Below, piece after piece: positions 1-9,176 of a stretch of DNA of 64,000 nucleotides (position 1 is its first letter; each line of letters opens with the position of its first letter). The notes beneath the pieces were generated by a model, which worked only from the letters and a program-made list of their open reading frames with translations, was not told the DNA's origin and searched no databases. This DNA is from Candidatus Sedimenticola sp. (ex Thyasira tokunagai) (GTDB taxonomy: Bacteria; Pseudomonadota; Gammaproteobacteria; Chromatiales; Chromatiaceae): positions 2,294,598 to 2,358,597 of the forward strand of contig CP134874.1 of NCBI GenBank assembly GCA_037318855.1. Direction: 5' to 3'. The position numbers and the translations under genes are program-made.

Positions 1-294
1 CTTAAACAGGTGTTACCGAAAGCGGCATTGATGGAGAAGGGATTGACTAATCTCTCATTTATTCATGACTCCCTTGCTGATCTCCATGAAAGGTTCCATG
101 AACTGGAAGATAAGCCGGTATCCATGTGTACCAATAAAGAGGTCGAAACCATCGCACCGGATACGCCGCTGATCGAGACGCTGATGCTTCTCTATACCCA
201 ACGAGCCAGTATCCCGGTTGTTGAGCCGGGAAGTTGCAAACTGCTCGGTATGATCTCCTACTGGGATGTGGGTAAGGGAATACTGGCCTCCTAG
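1..294 (+). CDS. CBS-domain protein, C-terminal part (5' end outside window)
   Basis: The frame is open from the window edge to TAG at 292-294, so the gene starts upstream; the GTG at 10 is not a convincing start. The visible ~95 residues hold a CBS-like motif: MCTNKEVETIAPDTPLIETL, then ASIPVVE and the closing LLGMISYWDVGKGIL. CBS domains bind adenosyl ligands and regulate transporters or enzymes. The transporter gene follows only 12 bases later on the same strand, so the pair is probably one transcription unit and this protein may gate or regulate that transporter (inference). Confidence 0.75.
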   Translation, partial: LKQVLPKAALMEKGLTNLSFIHDSLADLHERFHELEDKPVSMCTNKEVETIAPDTPLIETLMLLYTQRASIPVVEPGSCKLLGMISYWDVGKGILAS

Positions 295-306
295 GACAGA
301 ATAACG

Positions 307-1632
307 ATGCACGAAGGTATGCTTTTTGGTTTTGATCCGGTCTGGTATGCCGGGTTGTTGTTTGTGGCGACCTATATCCTGGTGATGACAGAACGGCTTA
401 ATCGGGCGGTTATCTCCATTACTGCTGCCTGCCTGATGATTATCGGCGGCGTGCTGACCCAGCAGGCGGCATTCGAGGGAGTCGATTTCAATACTCTGGG
501 GCTGCTAACCGGCATGATGATGATTGTCGGCCTGGCCAAAAATTCCGGTATCTTCCAGTTTCTTGCCATCTGGTCAGTGAAGCGGGTCAAGGCGGATCCC
601 TGGGGAATCCTGGTGATGCTGGTTGTAGTGACGGCAGTGCTCTCTGCACTGCTGGACAATGTCACCACCGTACTGCTGATCGCACCGGTTACACTGTTGA
701 TCACAGATACACTGAAGATCAATGCATATCCCTATCTTTTTGCTGAGATATTTGCCTCCAATATCGGTGGTACCGCCACACTGATTGGTGATCCGCCCAA
801 TATTATGATCGGTTCTGCCGTTGGTCTTGGATTCAATGATTTCTTCTTTAACCTTGCCCCTGTTGTTGTGGTAATCCTGGCGATCACCCTGCTTATTCTC
901 TACCTTTTCTGGGGACGGAGCTTAGAGACCGATCCTGCCCTGCAGGAGAAGGTGATGGAGTATCGTGAGCGTGATGCGATTACCGACGCACGGTTGCTTA
1001 AACAGTCACTGGTGGTCTTGACTCTGGTTATGATGGGCTTTGTCTTTGGCCATGACCTGGGCTTACAGCCGGCCACTGTCGCGATGTTTGGTGCTTCGCT
1101 GCTACTGATAGTGCATAACCTGAAACGGTCAGCAGCCGAGGAGTCGGTGTCAGTTCATAAAACATTCTGTGAGGTGGAGTGGACGACACTCTTCTTTTTT
1201 ATCGGTCTCTTTATTGTGGTCTATGGAGTGGAGAGTACCGGACTCCTGGAGCGGATAGCACATCATATTATGGAGATAACCGGAGGTGATCGTAGTGTGA
1301 CTGCTATTTCCATACTCTGGGTCTCAGCCGTTGCCTCCGCACTCGTCGACAACATTCCATTTGTCGCCACTATGATCCCATTGATCGAAAGTATGGCGAC
1401 AACCTTTGGCAACAATGGGGAGCTATTACCGCTGTGGTGGTCACTTGCCCTCGGCTCTTGTCTGGGGGGAAACGGCAGCCTGGTCGGGGCAAGTGCAAAT
1501 TTGATCGTTGCCGGCTTTGCCGAACGCTCGGGTCAGCCTATTCACTTCACCAAATTTATGTTGGGTGCTTTTCCCTTGATGTTGTTATCGATACTGATCA
1601 GCAGTATCTACATTCAACTTCGTTATTTCTGA
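307..1632 (+). CDS. ArsB/NhaD-type ion transporter (IT superfamily)
   Basis: A 441-residue polytopic membrane protein with about 11-12 hydrophobic segments. Signature motifs of the ArsB/NhaD (SLC13-like) group are visible: ALLDNVTTVLL near residue 115, GGTATLIGDPPNIMIGSA near residue 155, and the second-half repeats ALVDNIPFVATMIPLIES and LGGNGSLVGASANL. The two inverted halves with DN and GDPPN/GASAN signatures are typical of the family. The substrate could be Na+/H+ exchange (NhaD-like), arsenite or a dicarboxylate; the sequence alone does not settle this. It follows the CBS gene after 12 bases. Length is normal for the family. Confidence 0.85.
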   Translation: MHEGMLFGFDPVWYAGLLFVATYILVMTERLNRAVISITAACLMIIGGVLTQQAAFEGVDFNTLGLLTGMMMIVGLAKNSGIFQFLAIWSVKRVKADPWGILVMLVVVTAVLSALLDNVTTVLLIAPVTLLITDTLKINAYPYLFAEIFASNIGGTATLIGDPPNIMIGSAVGLGFNDFFFNLAPVVVVILAITLLILYLFWGRSLETDPALQEKVMEYRERDAITDARLLKQSLVVLTLVMMGFVFGHDLGLQPATVAMFGASLLLIVHNLKRSAAEESVSVHKTFCEVEWTTLFFFIGLFIVVYGVESTGLLERIAHHIMEITGGDRSVTAISILWVSAVASALVDNIPFVATMIPLIESMATTFGNNGELLPLWWSLALGSCLGGNGSLVGASANLIVAGFAERSGQPIHFTKFMLGAFPLMLLSILISSIYIQLRYF

Positions 1633-1828
1633 TTAAAGCTTAAAAAACAGGGCGCAGGGGGTACTGAGGAGTGCAGAGGCTGAAGGGGATGGTCTACAAT
1701 CCTTAGCATAACCAGCTTTGCTCCAGACATCAGTGGAATCCGAACATCGATTCTAGAATTGAGGTAGAGAACCTACACTACTACAGACTCTCAGGCCATC
1801 AATCAACCGGAACAGTTTTACCTACCAG

Positions 1829-2629
1829 TTACCAGCGATAAGTTTTTGGATCAATCTTACCTCTCTCCATCAAGGATAAACTGAACTCCAGGGTGGCCGG
1901 ATCAAAATCTACCATCTCGGTGGCCCCGAAAACATCCGCGCCGGCCTTGGCGGCTTCTATTATTTTCAACTTCACATCTGCCGGCACACCCTTTGAGGCA
2001 GACAATACGTAGTCGGGGTTCTTTATCTCTGACACACCGGGAATTTCATACATGGCGAGTTCAGGGAAACGCTTGCCATTACTAGCCCACCACCAATTTT
2101 TGACCACACCGGCTTTTGCTTTGCCGACCTTTACTGCACCACATGTGGCGCCATGATTCTTGGTAGGAATGGAGGCTTGACCCGCTGTTGCCGCCTTGGC
2201 ACTGGACTCACCAGAACTTGCGCCTACCGCATAGGCGATCTTGGTCGGGCTATTGATAAGGATGACAGTGGGATTTTCACCCTTTGGATAAACCAACACG
2301 CCAGAATAAAACTCCTTGCCATTACTGGCCTGTACCATCCCCTCACCCAGGTTGCGGGCATGGATTATCGCCTGCACGAAAGAACCCACATAAACCAAGG
2401 CCGGCTTTCCGGTGGCGAAGGTCTCAAGAATCTGAGGGTAACTATTAGCGATACGTGGTCGAATCTTCAGGCCTGACTTGAGGCTCAACTCATTGGTAAT
2501 AGCCTTAGCCTTGGTGGCTTTTGCTTTCCAGGCGGGTGCGAACCAAAGATCAATGGTATCAGTAGCCAGAGTTGTGCTGCTGAATGCTACAGCCACTAGA
2601 AGCATCATGGTACGAAAGAGTCTCTTCAC
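1829..2629 (-). CDS. Periplasmic substrate-binding protein, phosphonate/phosphate (PhnD-like) type
   Basis: 266 residues with a signal peptide (basic start, hydrophobic stretch to about residue 20, cleavage near TLATD). The start codon is GTG (minus strand, 2629-2627), with GGGAGAA just upstream supporting it. The body resembles PBP2 binding proteins of the PhnD/SsuA group: an opening beta strand IDLWFAPAW, the YPQILETFATGKPALVYVG segment, and a SGESSAKAA/HGATCGAVK ligand-contact region. No permease or ATPase gene lies nearby, so it is an orphan binding protein, possibly feeding a distant ABC transporter or a sensor. The specific ligand is unknown. Confidence 0.65.
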   Translation of the reverse strand: MKRLFRTMMLLVAVAFSSTTLATDTIDLWFAPAWKAKATKAKAITNELSLKSGLKIRPRIANSYPQILETFATGKPALVYVGSFVQAIIHARNLGEGMVQASNGKEFYSGVLVYPKGENPTVILINSPTKIAYAVGASSGESSAKAATAGQASIPTKNHGATCGAVKVGKAKAGVVKNWWWASNGKRFPELAMYEIPGVSEIKNPDYVLSASKGVPADVKLKIIEAAKAGADVFGATEMVDFDPATLEFSLSLMERGKIDPKTYRW

Positions 2630-2821
2630 GGCTAATTCTCCCTGTTGGATTCAGGTATCTCTGAAATATACTGAAGTCTCTCATGTGGACATCTTGAAAC
2701 TCGTTTATGAGTATAGGCGCTATCGACCTGACCGTGCTTTTCTTTAGGTCACAAAGAAGCTCTTAGCCGTCTAGCGGGCGTACCACCTGGCTTTGTTAAA
2801 GATAGTTTCACTTGCTATTTC

Positions 2822-2848
2822 TAAAGTTAAGTTGCCGAAAGCCGACAT
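2822..2848 (+). promoter_or_regulatory. Probable sigma-28 (FliA) promoter of the chemoreceptor gene
   Basis: TAAAGTTA, then exactly 11 bases, then GCCGACAT. The enterobacterial FliA consensus is TAAAGTTT-N11-GCCGATAA, so 7/8 and 6/8 positions agree with correct spacing. It lies about 97 bases before the start of the methyl-accepting chemotaxis gene, a class commonly under FliA control. Confidence 0.6.
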
Positions 2849-2944
2849 ACATGCTGATGAGGTGTCTTTATTGCCTCAGGTCAAAACCGTCCAAAATGGA
2901 TCGGTGTAGGATGAAGCGATAGAGATTTTTCAGCCAGGGAGAGC

Positions 2945-4711
2945 ATGGTGTTACAACGCTTTTCGGTTACCAAAAAAAGCGGCATGAGTGGCCTATTGCT
3001 GATCTTTGGCATAACGGTCTTTCTGCTGGTGGGAGCGTGTTTTGTCGCTTTCGGTTTTATCTTGCCGTCTCAAGTCAGCTCCTCCCTGGAAAATGAGATA
3101 AATAACCGTTTGTTGCCGGATGTCCGTACTGCCGTTGAACGTTCCAACAGTGCCATCAAAGTGGAAATTGATGCAAAACGGGAAGCCACTCTCGCTCGAG
3201 TTAAAAAGTCTTTTGCCGCGCAGAACGAGTCCAAGGGTAAGGCTTTGATCAAGACCCTCATGCCGCTGGTTGAAAACTACGACTTCGATACTGCCATACA
3301 TGTATTGCTAGACGTTGTCGATTCAGACAGCACCATTGCGGGCATTCGTTACCGTCTGCAAGCTGATGATAAGCTCGATACGATTGGTGACATCTCATCT
3401 GGAGGGCTACTCTCATTCAGGACGATAGAGAAGAGTAGTTTTGCCGACGTAGAGATCAATCTACTGGTAACCCCTGTTCAGTTGATGCAGGCGGAAGAGG
3501 AGGAAAAAAGTTCATTTGCCAAGATAGAACAACATATGAAGGATGAGAATCAGGTACTGGAGGAACGTATCCTGGAAGATGCGCAAGCCATGCAAGCCAA
3601 CACGGTGTCTGAGATGCGTGAGCGTGTTTGGCTGTTGTCTGCGGTGGGCGTAGCACTGTTGGTGGGGATTACCCTACTGGTGATGTACAGAATGGTGATC
3701 GTACCACTGGAAAGGACTAAGCGACATCTGCTGAATGTTGCTGATGGTGACCTGGCCCAGGACTTTGATTATCAGAGTGATAATGAACTGGGCGAGATGG
3801 CCGGTGCAATGAACACAATGGTAAAAAATCTGCGACGCATCTCTGCCGAGATTGACGGCTCAGTGGGAACACTGACCAATCACTCCGACAGTCTGAACCG
3901 CGATGCCAACGGAGTGGCACAGGGGGCGCGAGATCAGGCTGTCCAGGCGACGCAGGCCGCGTCTGCCATCACTGAATTATCAGCATCTTTCAATGATGTG
4001 GCGCGCAGTAGTAGTGGCGCTTCTGATTCTGCCGAATCAGCTACTGAACAGGCCCAATCCGGCTATGCTATCGTCTCGGAAACGGCGAGTGGTATGAATG
4101 CCATAGCAACAACAGTGTCTGATTCTTCTGCACTGATAAGCGAACTGAACAGCCGTAGTGATGAGATTGGAAAAGTTGTCAATGTGATCAATGGAATTGC
4201 CGAGCAGACTAATCTGTTGGCACTTAATGCGGCTATCGAGGCGGCGCGTGCTGGTGAACAGGGCCGTGGATTTGCTGTGGTTGCTGACGAGGTTCGGACT
4301 CTTGCCGGCCGTACTAGTGAGGCGACACGTGAGATTTCCCAGATGGTTGAGATGATCCAGGTCGATACCAGAAAATCTGTAGAGAGTATGACCTCAGTGA
4401 GCGATCAGGTTGATAACGGAGTGCAACAGGCCAAAAAGGCGCTGGCAGCCATGGATGAAATCGTCCGGTCTTCGGAAGATAGCATGCAGATGGCGGCATC
4501 CATCGCTACTGCTGTGGAACAACAATCGGTCACCGCTAATGAAGTTGCCGGCAACGTGGACGGCATGGCTATAGTTATTCGGGAAACCGAAAGCGCCAGT
4601 ATATCGATGCTGAATGCAGCTCAGGAGCTTGCACAGCTCGGTGCCGAGCTCAAAAAGACCATCTCATGGTTTCAGGTCAATGGAAAAAAGGTGAATTCTG
4701 ATAACTCATGA
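2945..4711 (+). CDS. Methyl-accepting chemotaxis protein
   Basis: 588 residues in classic transmembrane chemoreceptor order: TM1 about residues 17-40, a periplasmic sensing domain of about 185 residues with charged helices, TM2 about 228-248, HAMP about 250-302, then a long cytoplasmic coiled coil. The signalling hairpin tip carries [20 protein letters not shown] followed by [25 protein letters not shown] ribosome-binding site precedes the ATG. A sigma-28-like promoter lies upstream. The ligand cannot be named; the sensing domain is not a recognisable Cache or PAS. It signals to CheA/CheW in the flagellar pathway. Confidence 0.95.
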   Translation: MVLQRFSVTKKSGMSGLLLIFGITVFLLVGACFVAFGFILPSQVSSSLENEINNRLLPDVRTAVERSNSAIKVEIDAKREATLARVKKSFAAQNESKGKALIKTLMPLVENYDFDTAIHVLLDVVDSDSTIAGIRYRLQADDKLDTIGDISSGGLLSFRTIEKSSFADVEINLLVTPVQLMQAEEEEKSSFAKIEQHMKDENQVLEERILEDAQAMQANTVSEMRERVWLLSAVGVALLVGITLLVMYRMVIVPLERTKRHLLNVADGDLAQDFDYQSDNELGEMAGAMNTMVKNLRRISAEIDGSVGTLTNHSDSLNRDANGVAQGARDQAVQATQAASAITELSASFNDVARSSSGASDSAESATEQAQSGYAIVSETASGMNAIATTVSDSSALISELNSRSDEIGKVVNVINGIAEQTNLLALNAAIEAARAGEQGRGFAVVADEVRTLAGRTSEATREISQMVEMIQVDTRKSVESMTSVSDQVDNGVQQAKKALAAMDEIVRSSEDSMQMAASIATAVEQQSVTANEVAGNVDGMAIVIRETESASISMLNAAQELAQLGAELKKTISWFQVNGKKVNSDNS

Positions 4712-4767
4712 ATGGTGTAAAAAGTAATCGGGTAGTGATATGAAAGTCCCAGGTACAGTTCACCAGT

Positions 4768-5329
4768 TCACGCCACTTTTATCCTAACCACCTTCATTAC
4801 CTCCATCTCAATGCCGGCAACTGATTCGATGCTTCGGTAGTAGGTTAGGTTAACTCGCTGACCCTGGAGATTGCGGTCGCTGCCAGCCATGGAGAGCGAA
4901 GCGAAGGCTGGTAATCCCCGGTAGCCGTGAGGCCGCACTGCTTACCCGTCGTGCGCGTAGCGCGCCAGAGGGGAAGCAAAGTAGGCATCCGAACACGGCG
5001 TCCAGTCAATGGGAACTGACTGCGAAGCGGTAACGAGCTTGCGATGTTATCGCGTAGCGGTCAGTGACCAGGACGGCCGGGGCACTAATAGGCTGTCAAA
5101 GATTGAGTGCAAAAGGGGGACTTGGATGTCCCGTTTTGCATCACGAAATCGAAGACTCGCTTAACTCTTTTTTTCGCTTGTACTTGAACGGTGCAGTGCA
5201 GCCATCAATTAAGACGGTATTGATAAACCACTCTCCCTCTTCCCTCTGTACATGAGATAGCACCTTCTGGTGATCTGAGTGGATCAGTTCTTTATGTTCA
5301 TTCAGCAGTTTATCAACGGGTGATTTCAT
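4768..5329 (-). pseudogene. Small conserved protein gene, split by repeat copy A
   Basis: The ATG (5329-5327) overlaps the rarD stop as ATGA, so the gene is the third of an operon. The first part encodes 54 residues ending GCTAPFKYKRKK, then runs into the 286-bp repeat at 4878-5163, which supplies a premature stop. Beyond the repeat the same strand encodes YRNLQGQRVNLTYYRS...MKVVRIKVA and a stop at 4768-4770. Removing bases 4878-5163 joins the halves in frame as KRKKEYRNLQGQRVNLTYY, giving one continuous reading frame of 91 codons plus stop. I recall small proteobacterial proteins with this FKYKRKK/RVNLTYY pattern but know no function. Confidence 0.8.
4878..5163 (+). repeat. Structured repeat, subfamily 1, copy A (286 bp)
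   Basis: Starts CGCTGCCAGCC and ends GACTCGCTTA. Predicted folding: a 5' stem CCAGCC/GGCTGG; a possible long-range pairing of TCCCC (4915-4919) with GGGGA (4970-4974); a CAGTCA/TGACTG hairpin; a CGAT-GTT-ATCG hairpin; and a strong 3' hairpin with arms TGCAAAA (5108-5114) and TTTTGCA (5134-5140). It is flanked by CGGT on the left and ACTC on the right. It interrupts the small protein gene on the opposite strand, and exact removal restores that frame. Confidence 0.9.
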
Positions 5330-6231
5330 CTTAACTTTTTCAGTCTGTAGTGAGAGTCGATTGAGAAGAGCGCTAGCCCTGACCAGATCAACAAGAAGGT
5401 GTGAAGGTGATGCTGTGAGAAGGGCTCACCAAAGAGAAACAGCGCCAGTATAAACTGGCATGTAGGATTGATGTATTGAAGCAGCCCAACGGTGCCAAGG
5501 CGTAACCGCTTGGCGGAAAAGGCGAATAGGATCAGGGGTAGGGCGGTGACCAGGACGGTGCCGGCCAATAGTAGGTCAAAGCCGATACCCTTGCTGGTAA
5601 ATACCAGATGCTCGTTGTGCATAAGAAAGAGCAGATAACCGAGGGCAATGGGTGTAAGCAATAGACACTCTGTGGCCAGTCCTACCAGTGGATCGACAGG
5701 GGCTTTTTTCCGTACCAGGCTGTAGAGGCCGAAGCTAGTGGCCAGCATCAGGGCGAGCCATGGCAGCTGTTGCATACTGTAGAGCTGATTTAGCACTCCC
5801 AGGACAACCAGGCCAAAAGATATCCACTGGTTACGGTTGAGTCGCTCATCAAGAAAGATGCGGCCAAGCAGCACCATAAAGATGGGCATGATGTAGTAGC
5901 CCATGCTCGCTTCCAATGCCATTTCATGGGTTACCGCCCAAATAAATCCATACCAGTTAACAGTGACCAGCAGCGCACTAGTCGCAAGCACCAAAAGCAT
6001 GCGCCCATTTAGCAGGATACGCAGCCAGTTTCGCATCTCTCCTGCAATAACAATCAGCACCAGAGAGAAGAGCAGTGACCAGACGACACGATGGGCCAGC
6101 ACCTCAGCGGCAGTGGCGGCATCAACAGCACGAAAATAGAGGGGGGAGAAACCCCAGATAAGAAATGCCGCCACAGCGGCGAGCACACCGATATGGTGTG
6201 GATCGGATGTCTGGAAAGAGTAGTTCATCAA
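5326..6231 (-). CDS. rarD: RarD/EamA-family drug-metabolite transporter
   Basis: 301 residues, about 10 hydrophobic segments, the RarD branch of the DMT superfamily: AAVAAFLIWGFSPLYFRAV at the N-terminus, EVLAHRVVWSLLFS, NWYGFIWAVTHEMALEASMG, and a C-terminal LGTVGLLQYINPTCQFILA. Length matches the family. It overlaps the AsnC-type regulator stop by four bases at its start (ATGA, 6228-6231) and the small gene at its end, so the three are probably translationally coupled. The substrate is unknown (E. coli RarD was named for chloramphenicol sensitivity). A second RarD lies at 8072-8989 on the other strand. Confidence 0.9.
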   Translation of the reverse strand: MMNYSFQTSDPHHIGVLAAVAAFLIWGFSPLYFRAVDAATAAEVLAHRVVWSLLFSLVLIVIAGEMRNWLRILLNGRMLLVLATSALLVTVNWYGFIWAVTHEMALEASMGYYIMPIFMVLLGRIFLDERLNRNQWISFGLVVLGVLNQLYSMQQLPWLALMLATSFGLYSLVRKKAPVDPLVGLATECLLLTPIALGYLLFLMHNEHLVFTSKGIGFDLLLAGTVLVTALPLILFAFSAKRLRLGTVGLLQYINPTCQFILALFLFGEPFSQHHLHTFLLIWSGLALFSIDSHYRLKKLR

Positions 6232-6692
6232 AGTTCGATGGCGGTATCGAATTTAATCCGTCTAAGGGATATGAGGCTGCGGAACTTACGCAGGTTGGGC
6301 TGGCTGTGCAGTACCCGTTGGGTGAACGCTTCGTAGGCCTGCATGTCAGCAACCGAGACCACAAGAATAAAGTCCACTTCACCGGTTACAGCGTAGCACT
6401 GACTCACCTCCGGTGACTGCTCTACCACTTTTTGGAACTGGTCGAGTAGATCCCGGTGATCACGCTCCATCTCCACTTCAACGATGATATTGATCAACCG
6501 GCCCACGGCTTCTGGATTGAGCAGCGCAACTTCCTGCTCGATGATACCCGATTCACGCAGCAGTTTGACTCTTCGCAGACAGGCGGGGGGTGACAGTCCC
6601 ACCTGCTCAGCCAGTGCCTGATTGCTGATCCTGTTGTCGCGCTGCAACTGATTGAGTATGCGACGATCCAGGCGGTCAAGTTCTCGTTTCAT
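6228..6692 (-). CDS. Lrp/AsnC-family transcriptional regulator
   Basis: 154 residues from ATG at 6692 (MKRELDRLDRRILNQLQRD). The open frame runs further upstream into AT-rich, non-coding-looking sequence, so this internal start is preferred. An N-terminal helix-turn-helix (residues about 5-60, SNQALAEQVGLSPPACLRRV) is followed by a RAM/AsnC ligand domain containing CYAVTGEVDFILVV. Lrp-type proteins bind DNA as oligomers and sense amino acids. Its position at the head of a rarD operon suggests it controls export of an amino acid or related metabolite (inference). Confidence 0.92.
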   Translation of the reverse strand: MKRELDRLDRRILNQLQRDNRISNQALAEQVGLSPPACLRRVKLLRESGIIEQEVALLNPEAVGRLINIIVEVEMERDHRDLLDQFQKVVEQSPEVSQCYAVTGEVDFILVVSVADMQAYEAFTQRVLHSQPNLRKFRSLISLRRIKFDTAIEL

Positions 6693-6836
6693 GGGGCTTA
6701 TTATAGTTTGTTCGGTTGGTTGTTGACGAAATAAAATTAGAGATATCTGAAATATTTGAAATAAAAATAGAAGAATCAACGATAAAATAAAATCCAGCGA
6801 TTCTTGATAGCGCATAAAATAAGAAGGTAGTGATTA

Positions 6837-7075
6837 TCCTAGAATCCTCAGTTGGGCAGGGTGGAGAGTGCACTTGCGATGGTGCAGTACAAGGCACAAC
6901 GACGAGGAATAGTTGTTCTATTCCAAGGAGTTGTAACGCCGTAATGCGCCACCGCAAGTGTGCTATCCGCCCTGCAGCGTGATTCACCCTGAGAGTGAAA
7001 TAGGCGATCGCAGTCAATGCAATTAAAATCAATGTGTTGCTCGTAGAATGAAGCGGCCAACTGAGGATTCTAGGA
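6837..7075 (+). mobile_element. 239-bp MITE, copy M1 (TTA target duplication)
   Basis: Terminal inverted repeats TCCTAGAATCCTCAGTTGG and its complement, flanked by TTA at 6834-6836 and 7076-7078. No long open frame inside. Internal sequence is shared with copies M2 (31290-31528) and, in reverse, M3 (35364-35602), all exactly 239 bp. It fills the divergent interval between the AsnC regulator and the Gate-domain permease, so it may carry or disturb their promoters. Confidence 0.85.
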
Positions 7076-7102
7076 TTATGGATTAATTGGGTACCCGGCG
7101 AG

Positions 7103-8059
7103 ATGAAAAACTGGATAAATGACCTGTTACGGGGGATCTATCAGGTCTCAAGCACCCTGTTCCGTATCATGATTCCGGTACTGTTGCTGGTAAAGCTTCT
7201 TGAAGAGATGGGGGCTGTCTACTACCTGAGTCTGCTACTTGAACCGCTAATGGCTCTGGTTGGCCTGCCGGAAAGTATGGGGCTGGTGTGGGCGACCACA
7301 CTGTTCACCAATATTTACGGCGGCATGATCATGTTCTTCTCCGTTGCTCAGCAGGAGACACTGTCTATAGCCCAGGTCACCGTACTGAGTTCCATGCTGT
7401 TGCTCGCCCACACCTTGCCGGTAGAGGGCAGAATCGCCCAAAAGGCGGGAGTGCGCCTCGGCTTTACTCTATTGCTGCGTCTGACGGGGGCCTTCGTCCT
7501 TGGCTTCATTTTGCACCACCTCTATAGCTGGGGTGGTTGGTTGCAGCAGCCGAACCAGCTGTTCTGGACGCCGGAGATGCCGGAACCCGGTATGATCAAC
7601 TGGGCCTGGAGGCAACTGGAAAGCCTCGCCATTGTGCAGCTGATTATCATTATCCTGATGACGCTGCTAAAACTGCTGAGATTGGCGAGTGTAGATCGAT
7701 TGCTGATCTGGCTGCTACAGCCGCTGCTGCGACTGCTGGGTATAGCTCCGGCGGCCACCACCATCACCCTTATCGGTGTCACCCTGGGGCTCGCTTTTGG
7801 TGGTGGGCTATTGATCAAGGAGGCGAAGGCGGGCCATGTCTCCAAGCGAGATGTTTTTAGTTCCATGGCCTTACTTGCACTCTGTCACAGCCTGATAGAA
7901 GACACACTGCTGGTGATGCTACTGGGGGCGGATATTTCAGGTGTATTATGGATGCGACTACTATTTTCCTTAGTAGTGGTAACCTTGCTTACCCGCTTGG
8001 TAGCTCGTTGCAGTGATGGATTTCACCAGCGCTATCTGGTGACAGCGGATAGTCGCTGA
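7103..8059 (+). CDS. Nucleoside recognition (Gate) domain membrane protein
   Basis: 318 residues with about 8 hydrophobic segments. The N-terminus (MKNWINDLLRGIYQVSSTLF, MIPVLLLVKLLEE) and the conserved TLFTNIYGGMIMFF and GGGLLIKEAK regions match proteins annotated with the nucleoside recognition/Gate domain, as in SpmA/SpmB and nucleoside transporters. Function in gammaproteobacteria is unclear. It is 12 bases upstream of the second rarD and probably cotranscribed, hinting at related transport roles (inference). Confidence 0.7.
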   Translation: MKNWINDLLRGIYQVSSTLFRIMIPVLLLVKLLEEMGAVYYLSLLLEPLMALVGLPESMGLVWATTLFTNIYGGMIMFFSVAQQETLSIAQVTVLSSMLLLAHTLPVEGRIAQKAGVRLGFTLLLRLTGAFVLGFILHHLYSWGGWLQQPNQLFWTPEMPEPGMINWAWRQLESLAIVQLIIIILMTLLKLLRLASVDRLLIWLLQPLLRLLGIAPAATTITLIGVTLGLAFGGGLLIKEAKAGHVSKRDVFSSMALLALCHSLIEDTLLVMLLGADISGVLWMRLLFSLVVVTLLTRLVARCSDGFHQRYLVTADSR

Positions 8060-8071
8060 TAGGAGAAAGGG

Positions 8072-8989
8072 ATGAACGAATCGGATTCGACAAAAAAGGG
8101 GTTGATCTACGCCACCCTGGCATTTGGTCTCTGGGGTTTTGGTCCTATCTATTTCAAGGCTGTCGCCTCGGTGCAACCGATGGAGGTGCTTGCTCACCGG
8201 ATTATCTGGTCGCTTTTTTTCCTTGCCCTGATAATTAGTTGGAACCGGGGCTGGCCATCACTTTTTCGATTGTTGGCTGAGCGAAAAAAATTGCTCTGGC
8301 TCTTTACCACCTCGGTGATTGTCTCCTGTAACTGGCTGGTCTTTATCTGGGCGGTGGCGAATGACCGGATACTTGAAGCGAGCCTTGGCTATTTCATTAA
8401 TCCACTGTTTAGTGTGCTGCTGGCGATGTTGGTGCTTGGGGAGCGCCTGCGTTTTTTACAAGGGGTGGCAATTGCCATCGCCGTAGTGGGTGTCACCAAT
8501 CAGATTCTAATCTTTGGTGAATTGCCCTTGGTTGCCCTTGTTTTGGCGGTCACCTTCGGTTTTTATGGGCTGCTGCGTAAGATTATAGCTGTCGATCCTG
8601 TACACGGGCTGACGGTTGAGACCCTGCTGATGCTGCCGTTTGCACTGATCTATCTCTTCTGGCTCGACGGCACGGGAGGTATGAGCTTTATCCATGCAGG
8701 CACCACAATCAATCTGCTATTGATTGCCGCCGGTCTGGTAACGGCTGTACCGTTGATCTACTTTGCCGCAGCTACCAATCGTCTTAGTCTGACAGTGATT
8801 GGACTTTTCCAATACCTGGCACCGAGCATGACCTTTCTGCTGGCAGTATTTCTCTATCATGAACCGTTTGGTGGCGCACAGATGGTCACCTTCAGCACCA
8901 TCTGGTTTGCGCTGGCACTCTTCTCTCTGGAAGGGTGGCGGTATCAGCGTAGAAAACGTTCCTTAGACGTGGTGCTTCAAAATAGTTGA
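8072..8989 (+). CDS. rarD: RarD/EamA-family transporter, second copy
   Basis: 305 residues, the same family as the protein at 5326-6231: ATLAFGLWGFGPIYFKAV, EVLAHRIIWSLFFLAL, NWLVFIWAVANDRILEASLG, TVIGLFQYLAPSMTFLLAV. AGGAGA lies 8 bases before the ATG. The two copies are clearly paralogous but diverged, so this is an old duplication or separate acquisition. It lies downstream of the Gate-domain gene. The stop codon falls inside the first of two 44-bp direct repeats. Substrate unknown. Confidence 0.9.
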   Translation: MNESDSTKKGLIYATLAFGLWGFGPIYFKAVASVQPMEVLAHRIIWSLFFLALIISWNRGWPSLFRLLAERKKLLWLFTTSVIVSCNWLVFIWAVANDRILEASLGYFINPLFSVLLAMLVLGERLRFLQGVAIAIAVVGVTNQILIFGELPLVALVLAVTFGFYGLLRKIIAVDPVHGLTVETLLMLPFALIYLFWLDGTGGMSFIHAGTTINLLLIAAGLVTAVPLIYFAAATNRLSLTVIGLFQYLAPSMTFLLAVFLYHEPFGGAQMVTFSTIWFALALFSLEGWRYQRRKRSLDVVLQNS

Positions 8990-9143
8990 AGTGATTGAAA
9001 AGCGGCTACACCATCCTGCATACTGATCTAGAACTCCTGCCACTAACAGAGGAAACAATACCTCTGGTTCCCATGCTCTGCGTGGGAACGAGATGAAACA
9101 GTTGAAGTGATTGAAAAACAGACGGGCCATCCTGCATACTGAT
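8984..9143 (+). repeat. Pair of 44-bp direct repeats around a GTTCCCA hairpin
   Basis: AGTTGAAGTGATTGAAAA... ending CCATCCTGCATACTGAT occurs at 8984-9027 and again at 9100-9143, with a few internal differences. Between them is GGTTCCCA-TGCTCTGC-GTGGGAAC, an inverted repeat. The unit fills the interval between rarD and the aldehyde dehydrogenase gene. The rarD stop is inside the first repeat. Confidence 0.7.
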
Positions 9144-9176
9144 TTCCGTTTTTGCACCATCAATTAGAGGATAACC

